64,000 nt of DNA from contig NC_031497.1 of the NCBI RefSeq assembly GCF_000237925.1, forward strand, positions 2,634,524-2,698,523. Reading direction: 5' to 3'. Origin of the DNA: Schistosoma mansoni (taxonomy: Eukaryota; Platyhelminthes; Trematoda; Strigeidida; Schistosomatidae). Positions 11,561 through 21,660 of this stretch are shown in pieces (the first letter of the stretch is position 1; the number at the start of each line of letters is the position of its first letter). Made by a program: the position numbers and the translations under genes. A model generated the notes under the pieces. That model saw nothing but the letters and a program-made list of their open reading frames with translations, did not search any database and had not been told where the DNA came from.

Positions 11561-12190
11561 CGTATCAGATGAACTACTTTACACGTTAAAGTGTCAAAGG
11601 TAAGTCCTTTATTATCTGCATAAATTTGCAGTTGAATCCGACCCTGACAATGTGCCAGTTTATCTTCTTGGCTGTATATTTCTCTCGAGTTTCACATCAT
11701 CAGCGGAAAGTAATAAATCTGATGATACCTGCAGTGCAAGATCGTTTATATAAATCAGGAAAAGAGGTCTAAGTACTAAACTACAGGAGACCTCACTATA
11801 ACATTCCATTGATTGAGAGTAAGTGAAGTTAACCCTGACCTTGAAATGTCGATTTTTAGATATGAAGTGAGCCAATCAATTAAGAGTGATTTGATACCTA
11901 GTCGTCTGAGCTTATTCATAAAACATATATGGTTGACCCTATAAAATGCTTTTTAGAAGTCAAGGCAGATGACACCAACCTTCTCCTTGCGATCAAGGAT
12001 GGTTATCCATCTGTCCAACTCATCCAGCAGGTTGGCTATACAAGAGTGACCTTTTCTGAAATCGTGCTGTTGGGATGAAAAGAAATTTATGGATAGTAAG
12101 TAATTATCTGGACCGTAGCATGTCAAGGACTCCATAATTTTTGAGGGTATTAAGAGAAGTGTTACCGACCGGTAGCTCAATAATTAATAA

Positions 12191-14700
12191 AATAGATTTT
12201 TTCCTATTTATATACACATGTAATTGGATATATGCTGAATGTAATAAAAGTAAATTAGGTTTGAAATAGCACTGGGTTTTGGAATGTTTACTGCTTCGTA
12301 TAAGTTACAGCTCATGGCACAACGATCTAAAATCGTTAATGTGGATCAACTTTATAGGACGCATCAGTATCATAATTTGGCGGGAGGAAAATTAAGCTCA
12401 GATTTACTGGTGACAATTGTCATGTGACGTTTGCATTATTAGTCGCAATTACTGAAACCTGTTTGCTTTTACTTCTTTGGCCATCAACGCTTTTTATATT
12501 TTACGCTTGGTCTTACACTTAACCATGTCAGAAAAATAGGAAGTTTTGCGATGTTCGGCCCTATGTTCCGCCTTAAATGTGATCACTTCTAGTCCTATAT
12601 TTCTGCCAGTAATAGGGGCCATCTAGGGAGATTCATGAAATGGGTTCAGATAGGTTTTATATATTTTGCTTAAGAAAATTATGCCGACGATATACATTCC
12701 CGCTGAATTATCCTTATTTCTTCAATAATAATAAATGACCAATTGGTCACTTAAGATTAGGGGTTTATAACATTTACCAAACATTCCTTAGTTCACTAAA
12801 AACTCACCAAAAGTTCTTATTAACACCTCTGTTATTTAAAACATATCAAATCATTTTACCCCGACTTATTGTGACGAATTAACTCTATTCAAGTTTTCTG
12901 AGCATGAATTCACTATTGTAGATCTTATATGAAGTTTATTCAATTATCTGCCTTGTCTTTTGTACTACAAAAGAAACGGTTTGGTATTGCTGTTTCAAAC
13001 GACTGTTTGGTTTCTCTGAACATGTGTGGTTAGATATATGAATAAATATGTATAGACGGTGCACTAATTGGGAACCATGTAATCCAAACTGTTTAGTTTC
13101 AGAATTCTGTCATTATAATGGCTGCAAGCTTACTGTTTAGCCTCGTGATTTCGTTGGTTGGTAAGTGACTACGTCAAAACAACTCAACACACCTTTGTTC
13201 TACAATAAATCGCTTCACTCTTTTTACTTAGTGTTTTAATCATCTACTGTGATATCCTCAGACTTTGTTAATTAACAAGTAGAATATCCGCTATTTTTAT
13301 TTCACCTTGGCTTCCTCATGAAGTATGCATTCATCGATCAGTAACTAACGTTCAACTAAGTGGAATGTGTTCAAAATCTTCCTCTGGATTGACTTCGGAG
13401 TAAACGAAACATTAGAGATCTCTTATATGTCATTGATGCTCTCAGCTAAGTTTATTCTCTGAGTTTCCACACAAAATGTGACTTTTTCAAGACGTCGATT
13501 GTGTGTAGTTCCGTTTGCTATCTACTTTGCTCCTAATTATAACGGTGTAGTTGCATTCATCTTCCCTCATTTAGTGTCATCCCATAATCTTAATTTTTCA
13601 ATCTCATTCTCTTTAAACCACTTTCTACGTTTGACTCCCCATAGTAATGAATACTGTTACTTCGCTTTCTATACTTCATGTTTTGTTAGTTCCTCTTGCT
13701 TTGCTACTGTGACGTGTGGCAGCTTGAGTCAGTACAAATTCGGTCCCAATTTACCAAATGACTGGTTGACTGAATCAGTCGAAATACTAACATAGCGAAT
13801 TTCCGATCGGAAATTCTCAATAACACTAACAACACTTGCCAAAGCACTTCAGAAGTAGTTCGGTCGGCTTACTCAAGCAAAAGCATTGGACATAAAAGCT
13901 GATGAATACTAGGTTTATTTTTAAATTTATGTTGCTTCTAAAAAATTTGCTCATTATTTCACCGAAAAAGTATGTGACGTTAGATTTAGTTTGTCCTGTA
14001 CATTTGTTTATATCCCTTTTCTGACATGTAAATAATCTGTTTCGGGGCACTACATCTGTGTTTTTAGACACGTTACAAGTCAGCATTACCGACCACAGTT
14101 CTGAAAGTGTCCTCAAAATAAAATTTGCACTATTGCTTTGAATTCTCTTTATTATTCTTGTCAACTTAGTCTTATTATTCTACTATGGTGTGGGAACTTG
14201 TTCGATGTACATTAATCCTTTGTTCTATGTTGTTTATCGTCGAATGACTGACGTCGCGTCACAGCATTTTGAATTAAACTGACCATTCACAAATTCAAAT
14301 TATTTTAATACAGCAACATCTTTCGGTCCCAGTGCTTAAAAAATGTTATAACCTTTGGAAAACCATGGTAAAAAGCCGAAAACCGTAAGAAGTTTCCAAT
14401 GCTCTCTCGCTCATCCAGAGTAACCGGCTCAGAAATCGTTTTCCTCTGATAAGTTTTACTGATATTCCCTATTTTAGGCTTTTTATTTTCATAACTTCAG
14501 ATTACTTTGTGTAATGTAACCTCTGGAGCTTTAGATGTTTCCAAATCAGTTGTTAAATAAACAGATTACTATCATCCATTGATTTTTTATTCAATTCCGA
14601 TCCATTCTTAAGACAACTTCGCCTTAATTTATTATATTGAATTTTCGATTGTAAAGTATTCGTCCACATGTTTTTCAGATACATATCTTGGATAGATGTT
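12191..14700. other. No gene seen; spacer between XRCC1/LINE and XLF-like gene
   Basis: AT-rich, with only weak short open frames on either strand. If the XLF-like gene has a further 5' exon and promoter they should lie here; a 45-base intron at about 14694-14738, after an ATG at 14668, is one possible arrangement but is not supported by a family motif. Confidence 0.4.
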
Positions 14701-14769
14701 TGTGTTCCAGTTCCACTCTAGTTACTAACTGTCAACTATTAGAAAACGCCTTCAAGACGATTGCTTATA

Positions 14770-17700
14770 ATGAACTGCAGGATCGTTGAGGGAATAATTT
14801 GTACTGCAATTGACTCCGAAGTGAACTGTCCGTGCGATGAGTGCAAAAAGAGACATTTTTGTAATGGAATTTCTTTCTTCTTCCTGAAAGATAAATTTTG
14901 GGTTGAAACTGTTTCTGAAGAAGAGTTATTTCAAAGATTAAAGGTTCACTTATTCTGTTCCGTACATTTTCAAAATAAAGACTCTTAATCCACAGTTTGA
15001 ATTTCAGCGTGATACCCTCCGCCACACTATTCGTGATTGTTTTAATTTTGGAGAAGTGGTAGCTAATATCCAGGTTTGCACAGACATATGTAGTGTTTCT
15101 TTTCAGTACGCCGTTGGAGAATCTTTAATAACTTGGACTAGTGATGCTGTTGTTCCTGTCTCTTCTGTGGTACCTAATTACATTATAAAATGATTTATTT
15201 TTAGCTGCATTATCATGTTATTTTGCCACTTTCATTTGCACTAGAATCACTTTGTAAAAAGCAAGATTTACTCAATAACAAGTTGTTGGCTTTAAATCAT
15301 CATGCAAATCGGCTTCATGAAAAATTAATGCTTCCAAGTAACAATGATAATTTAAATGTCAAATTAAACTAGTGGGTGAAGACTTGAAAAAGGAAGACGT
15401 GGATCTGGTTAGTTGTTAAAAAGTCCTCACAATTTTTTCTCCGAAATCTTCAGGTATCAGTCGCATTCAGGGCACACGCCTGATATTTCAACATATCAAA
15501 GCTAGTCAACAGTAGACAGCACCAGTAATTATGGTCAGTAACGGAACCGTAACTGGTATCTTAGTTTCTTTTGGATTTCGAATCTCCGTTCAAAAACTTT
15601 TTTACTAGTGTTGTTAATTTTTTCCCGATTTGCATCCATATAAATCGGAATTAATTTGAAAAATATAGTGGGAATACATGGCGCTACTGTTGACACTAAT
15701 CAAATCTTTACTATTTTATATCTCAGGTTCGTATTCGAGGGTATTCTATGGAAGTTTGTTTGTGTAGTGTCGGAAATATACTTGACAGTTTTCTATAAGT
15801 CACCATATAATGTGCGTGTTAAGGTTATCCTAAAGTGTTATGAAGTCGTGCAACACGATCATTGACTAGTTCAGACCTTTCTAGCTACTTGGGACACATC
15901 AAGAATCTAAAATATTCTACCGAATGTACAATATACTTTTTAATTATAAAGCAGTGCAGTTTGTATAAAAAAGTCGATTAATTTCTGAGTTATGTTTCTT
16001 AAATTTCAGGACCGATGGTCCTTCTGGAGTCTCGAAACCAATCACTAAAACAATTTACTTGATCTTTGAGAACTAGCTTTAGAAATATGATGGGATAATG
16101 TCATCGCCCGGTCATTGTTTTCATTAATTTGGTTCTAATTTCTCATTTTTGCTTGTATCATTAAATGTGTAACATGAATTTAGTACCTAGTTATTTATTC
16201 ATGTCGATCTTATAAAAGTCCTATAAGTATTTCTGTAATAAATTGTTTATGGTTCGATTTGAACTCATTCCATCCACCTCATCTGATGGTTCAAATCTTC
16301 AGACGATCGTTTATTATCTTGAGATTGACAGCACTTTTTACTCACTCTAGATCAATAATTATAGGTGTCTTTTTAAAGGCATTGATTAACCCCATACAAC
16401 ATTCCACATAAAAGCTCTGGAGAAATTAATTTTTAATTTTATAAAGAATTACTTACGCCTGTTAGTTATATTTTTTGGTTAGCGTTTTTTTAGCGAGTTT
16501 GTTTTCTACGGGATGGGGTCGCTAACCCCATGCTTGACCCTCCTCCTTTACCCGGGCTTGGGACCGGCAGTAGCCCTCAGAGGAGCTACAGGCGGAGTTA
16601 GTTATATTGAGTCAATCTACTCAAGATGTAGTCATGCCATCAAAAGATGATCGAAATTCAATCCTAGATGTCAACAATGGGATAATTCAAAGTCTTACTA
16701 TTAATCACTGGCAAATACTTTATAAATCTTAAAAATGAATAGCGGTTTCTATTTTTCTTTCGTTTGAAATATCATTTCTACCCGTTTGATATATTTTTTA
16801 TTAGGTCATTCTAAAACATGGTATTTTGTCTGCCATAAATAAATTCACCCGATGAATATCCTATTATTTCACAATCTTAGTATAGTAATTTTCTTTATTT
16901 TTTGAAGTCTAATTCTAACGTTTCACACTGTTTTTTTAAATTCGTGGTTTTGCATATTTTTTTGTTTTTTTCAGGATTTTAGTTGTTCATATAACTTTTC
17001 AAAAGGCTTACTTTCTTCGTCCTCTACTCAACATCTTTTTTGTGAGGCATCTAAACATTTATTCACTTCTAAAAGTATGCTTCGATACTATTGATTAGTA
17101 AATTTAGTCGAAAATATGTGTACTTCACCGGTACAACAGAAACAGCCTACACGTGAAATAATATCAAGTAATTCAAACTCTGAAGATGTTCAGGTAATTT
17201 TTATTAAATAATGCGTTGACTATCTTTCTTCTGTTACCATAGCCTTCATTAGATAAGGTCTTAAATGTGAAAATGTTTTTCAATCCATATCGATTAAATC
17301 ATCTTTGAATTCAATAGTAATTTCTACTCTCAACTACTCTGTCTCATGTCTCATTCTCACCATTGTATTGAGATCTCTTTCCAATCTAAAAACATATATT
17401 CCTTTTTTTACTCTTCTGGTATGAATAAATCTTTTTTACTACTACTATTCAAAAATTTATTTAGTAATTAAGTACTTCATTGACAAGTGAGTATTCAGCA
17501 AACTATTAATCGAATTAGTAGTAATAATAGTGTAGTGAACAGAACACTGGTGGGGACAATCGAATGTATTTAAGCAAAAATTACAGACTATCTCACTAAA
17601 TTCTGATAACCATACAATGAACAGTTAATTTTCAAAATAACCATCAATTGTCTCAATCTTCACTGCGCCTTCTGTAAATATCAATCCATCTTCTCTAATT

Positions 17701-18932
17701 TCATTGTTTATGCATTTTCCTACCAATTGCGCTTCATTTCAGTTCTTTCCTTATCGGTCTTCTGCCCAAATACATTCTATGTCTGACCATATGAGTGTTC
17801 CATTAACATGATAGAATATTTGTTTACAGAAAATAATTTGTCAAAATAAAGCCAGAAAAATGATTTTCGTTGTAATTAAAACGCTAAGTAGAAAGCTGAC
17901 TGTAAAAATATTTGAGTTCCCGTGCATTCGAATTTTCACTTTTTCTGGATTGCCATAAGGTATAACGTTGTGGAGAAGCCACTGTGACCCACTCGCGAAT
18001 TCCGTATCTTGAATACTGATCTTATAAAAAAGTATTGATCTCGGAAGTTTAGATTAAGTGTTGAGTAGTCGTAGTTCATATCCATTATTTCCGGAAAACT
18101 CAACCTATATCAGCCGAAAAATTGATCTTTTAGTAATCTTTATCCAAAATTTTTAAACCGTGCAAGTATCATTGATATAAGTGCTAGAAAACTCGGATTA
18201 TGAGTAGCTGATTTTCAAGAACACTAGCATTCCGGATCATAAATACAATTTCTGCCCTTTTTGTCTTCTCAACATTTGGAGTTGAGTCAAGGTCCATTAG
18301 GGGAGCATTTTGCGTCTCATCAATTACTATGTTGATATTTTGATTTGCATAGCTAGAAATAAGTTATAATATTAACGAACTAACATCATGGATGAACTGC
18401 TCAACTGATTGATCAAATTACTGGAATATATGAGATGTCTATAGTAACTGTTTCTAAATAGATTTCAGTAAATAGAACTTCTAACCAACCAAGTGAATAT
18501 ATATTAGGAAGTTACAGTTATTGTTTCTGTTCAAGTGATTCACTCAAGATTATATAATTGAGTTAATAAGTTGTCACAATTAACCAATCATTGTATACAC
18601 ATACTTCCCTTTATTGACTTGAAGAGAACAGTAACAGAATAAAATGAATTCATTTTATTTCTTCAAGTTCTCATCAGCTGCTTACGACCTGTAATATTTC
18701 AAATAAAATTTAACATATTTATAGATATCAAACTGATTTAAATTCAGTGCGAAAGCATATCAGTATGATGTTATTTCTAAAATAAAGTTCTAAACTTGTT
18801 TTATACTTTTATTCAATTGTCTTTCAGGAAACAGAAGAGAAACGAAGAAATGAATTACAAAAAAAGTTAGCAAATAAACTGGGGAAGTTCAAAAGTAAAA
18901 AATTAGAAAGACGTGGGATACTTCGGAAGTGA
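14770..18932 (+). CDS. NHEJ1: XLF/NHEJ1-like end-joining factor, eight exons
   Basis: Exons: 14770-14943, 14981-15073, 15107-15169, 15205-15337, 15373-15407, 16975-17074, 17108-17193, 18828-18932. All introns are GT-AG, five of them only 33-37 bases, and the phases agree throughout, giving 262 residues (human XLF has 299). Resemblance to XLF: a beta-rich head (ISFFFLKDKFWVETVSEEEL), then QRLKTLNPQ matching the human QRAKELN stretch, then LHYHVILPLSFALESLCKKQ entering a helical coiled-coil, EDLKKEDVDL where human has RLKTEPFE, a Ser-rich tail, and a basic end KSKKLERRGILRK where human XLF carries its Ku-binding motif. XLF stimulates XRCC4-ligase 4 in double-strand break joining. The ATG is uncertain: an upstream exon or a 30-base intron in the Cys-rich stretch (residues 18-27) is possible. 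The family call rests on by-eye motif spacing; an unrelated coiled-coil protein is not excluded. Confidence 0.6.
16473..16596 (-). mobile_element. GC-rich 124-base insertion with 12-base target duplication
   Basis: A GC-rich block in an AT-rich intron, bounded on both sides by GTTAGTTATATT (16461-16472 and 16597-16608). Read on the minus strand it runs from TCCGCCTGTAGCTCC through a palindromic ATGGGGTTAGCGACCCCAT to an A-rich end, as expected of a 5'-truncated LINE or SINE copied by target-primed reverse transcription. It sits in the 1.6-kb intron of the XLF-like gene. Confidence 0.7.
17529..17790 (+). repeat. Dispersed 262-base repeat, copy 1
   Basis: Runs from AGTGTAGTGAACAG to CATTCTATGTCTGACCAT in the last intron of the XLF-like gene. 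It matches the reverse complement of 26310-26572 along its whole length with scattered changes. It starts TGTAGTGAAC, like an LTR, but no terminal inverted repeat or target duplication is convincing and it codes nothing. Confidence 0.7.
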
Positions 18933-19204
18933 TAAAAAAAGTTTGATTTTTATTAATCATAAAAACTCTAACTTGCCTTTTTTTCTCCTGGTTGCTTATT
19001 AATAGCAGAAGTTGAGATATCGGGTATTCATTGTTGGGTAATTGTCTATCGGAATTCAGTAAGTTACAGAAGTAGTTTGAGTGTTAGCACCATTTTGCAC
19101 TCACTTATACACAACTTACTTCGATAAGATTCTGTTTCTAACAATATTTTGATAATCGTTCTAAATCATAGGGAATGGTACTCCAAGTCGGATGTAACAC
19201 AGAA

Positions 19205-19450
19205 AGCGTATTACTTACTTTACTTATGCCTGCTACTGCTCGTAAGCATAAGCTGCCGACCAGAAATCTCCAACCAACTCTGTCCTTCCCAGTTGTTCCC
19301 AAGTGCTATTCATTCTTTTAATGTCTGCCTCCGATCCCTGGCACGATGTGTTCTTTGGTCTTCCTCTTTTCCTTTTTCCGTTAGGGCTTGCCTTATGATG
19401 CAATTTAACCATTTCCGTAAAGTGTAACTTATCCACTTCCAGCATATTTA
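19205..19450 (-). mobile_element. RTE-type LINE, 3' end only
   Basis: Minus-strand frame with KRKRGRPKNT, ADIKRMNSTWEQLGRTE and a following Trp-rich end, the conserved C-terminus of schistosome RTE elements, then a TAAGTAAAGTAAGTAA tail as in the RTE copy at 43470-45155. About 70 codons remain, so it is strongly 5'-truncated. Confidence 0.75.
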
Positions 19451-19539
19451 TGAGTGAATTGATTCTTGTGATTTCATAAGAGGCGTTCGATGTACTTTTT
19501 TATTATGTAAAGCTGTCCACTAAGAGTATAAGATACTCG

Positions 19540-20125
19540 TAAATTATTAGTATTTGATCACAGATGTCCTAGAAATATTGCCAACATCTGAGACCACTGG
19601 GTAAGTAATAGTGGGGTTAGACGCAGGGTATTAGGGAATGATGGTAAATCAGTTGATGAGGTTGTGAATCTTCATCAACTGAGCTGGTTGGGCCAAGTTT
19701 TACGCATACCTGAGCACCGATTACCACGGCGCGCAATGCTGACTAGTGTTGGAGACTATTAGAAGAAAGTTAGGGTCAGCCGAACCGAAACGTGGCATCA
19801 GTCCATGAAGTCACTAACTTCTGGTCCGGTAGATGCAAACAATCGCAACCAATAGTTGGAGACTCTGGGTGACAATGGCATAAGTGCATACACTCTTTGT
19901 CTTCCCTTAAGCCGTGAGATTAAAATTGCTCTATACGTTTATTTCTACGAACTAATTCTTTCTTCCTAGATTATATCCTTATATGGAATCTTTCTTTTAT
20001 ATATTGCTACCATTGAAGTAACTACTTCTATGAATTTGGTGTTTATCTTGTTGTGCTAATGAGGTGTGTCAACTTGAACCGAAGCATATGTGTCTGGTCC
20101 TACGTTGTAGCTGACTAACTGAAAT
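19540..20125 (+). mobile_element. Non-LTR retrotransposon 3' end (LRWLGHVLR family), copy 1
   Basis: Plus-strand frame reading VFDHRCPRNIANI, then RRRVLGNDGKSVDEVVNLHQ, LSWLGQVLRIPEHRLPRRAM and LTSVGD, the C-terminal part of a trematode LINE, followed by a 3' untranslated part ending near CTGGTCCTACGTTGTAGC. There is an in-frame stop after NIANI and more stops later. The same 3' part occurs at 60805-61345. Confidence 0.75.
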
Positions 20126-21660
20126 ATTTACTAAGATAAGCATACGAATACATGTACTTTAATACGATGAGTTTTTGCAGAATAACTACAGTCTTCTCAA
20201 TGTATATTGTTGTTCGTATTCTAAAACCAAGAAACAGTTATGTGTATAAATCATAAATACGTTTAACTGCCTCAGATTTTGTAACTGTGGCAAAGCTAAT
20301 TTACTAACAGTCCCAGATAATAAGATTATCTATGAGAACTATAACATGCAAATATTTTCACTGGTATTTCTCGAAATGATCAGTGATTCACCATGGAGTT
20401 TACGACGGAAAGTCGACAGAGATGTGATTTTCACAAATACGAACTTTTTGATCAATGTTACTGACTTATCCATTCACACCAGTAAGAATTGAGATTTACA
20501 TCCAGGAATTTGAGATCTATTCGCCAAAATAGTGGCGAGAAATATTAAGTTAGTGGACTGCAGCGTGATCATGATAGGTAAAACTAGTCTTAGTGACAGA
20601 TCCTCACGATAATTACGATGAATTAGTATGGGCGATACAGCACATTATGGTTATTTTTTGATCAGTAGAGAAATTAATATAAACAGTCTCACTAGTCTTA
20701 AGAAAACTACATAATACTCTCCAACCCTATTTTCGGATCATCCCGTGGTGTATAGTAACCGAAATCATTGATACAATGAGACTTTTAGAGAACGGCTTAA
20801 AGTGGTTAACTGAAATAAGGCTTATGGTATATTGTCCATACAAAGTTTCATACTACCCATGTATGATTGATTAACTTATATCGCAAAATAAATTTTGATA
20901 CAGATAAACTTTTATCAATTGAAAATAATTAAGTTCTACGGAATTTTCAGTCAGTTCAACAACGCGAGTCAATTTTCACGTGATGAAAGAGCTCTTAAAT
21001 TTTCGATTTAAAGCATAAGGTGGCAGAACCATGTACACAGAAGGTACTGACTCATTATATCTGGAACCACTTGAAGACAATCAAGATTGTTTCCTACTGG
21101 TTATCATCGGTCAAAAACATCAAAACTTCCGTTTACAAATAAATATACTATAAACGTTACGCTTGAATCTATATAAGCGGAAATACTTGTTGTCGTTGTT
21201 TCTTAAACAATTCGATCGGTATTAGCGCTTGAAAAGTGTTTATACAATTAAAGTGATCAAAATAGTTTTGCTTGAATGTTGCCATATTTCACTATATTTT
21301 TTTATTTATTTACATTTAAAAAAGTAACTCGATCATCATAATTATGCATATTGAATAAACCTGTTTTGTTTTACATGGAGAGTACGTTTTTTATATTACA
21401 CTGAACTATACAAAAAAAGTCGATGATAAAGTAAAAATCAAGTATGATGGAAACATCAAGAAGTTGAAAATACAAAAATTATACATTAAGTATGTAGAAT
21501 CACATTGAAAAAATTTTTTTTTTCAAATTACAGTAACTGACGAATTTACAAAAAAAACTAATTTTAGAAAGACTAATTGTATGGTAGAGGCCAAAAACAT
21601 GGATATCTGTGCAATAAGGGATCGACCCTTCAGTGGATAGTTTTAAATCACAATGTTACA
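20126..21660. other. Intergenic spacer, no gene seen
   Basis: AT-rich DNA between the LINE tail and the stop codon of the Sfmbt gene; no open frame with a family motif on either strand. The 3' untranslated region of Sfmbt should lie at its right-hand end. Confidence 0.5.

Larger units (their letters stand above)
10150..12190 (-). mobile_element. CR1-like LINE, degraded, interrupted by other repeats
   Basis: Minus-strand reverse transcriptase pieces in order: YRSVTLLLIPSKIMESL, QQHDFRKGHSC and CLDF (12180-11953), then RPLFLIYINDLALQ and the SADDVKLERN box (11875-11660), then YNLGNSPLEASEVEKDLELL and downstream pieces such as LPHLKKDQDTLERIQWRAT (about 10815-10180). Order and motifs fit the CR1/Jockey group. 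The frame is lost many times. Between about 10815 and 11560 the LINE is interrupted by unrelated DNA that includes a solo LTR, so the LINE is older than that insertion. Confidence 0.75.

Noticed and set aside
13478-14164. Open frames of about 105 (plus) and 112 (minus) codons
   Set aside because: No family motif, low-complexity Phe/Ser/Asn content, and no matching splice context. Most likely chance frames in AT-rich DNA.
19149-19427. Plus-strand frame of 92 codons
   Set aside because: Antisense shadow of the RTE C-terminal fragment with KRKRGRPKNT.
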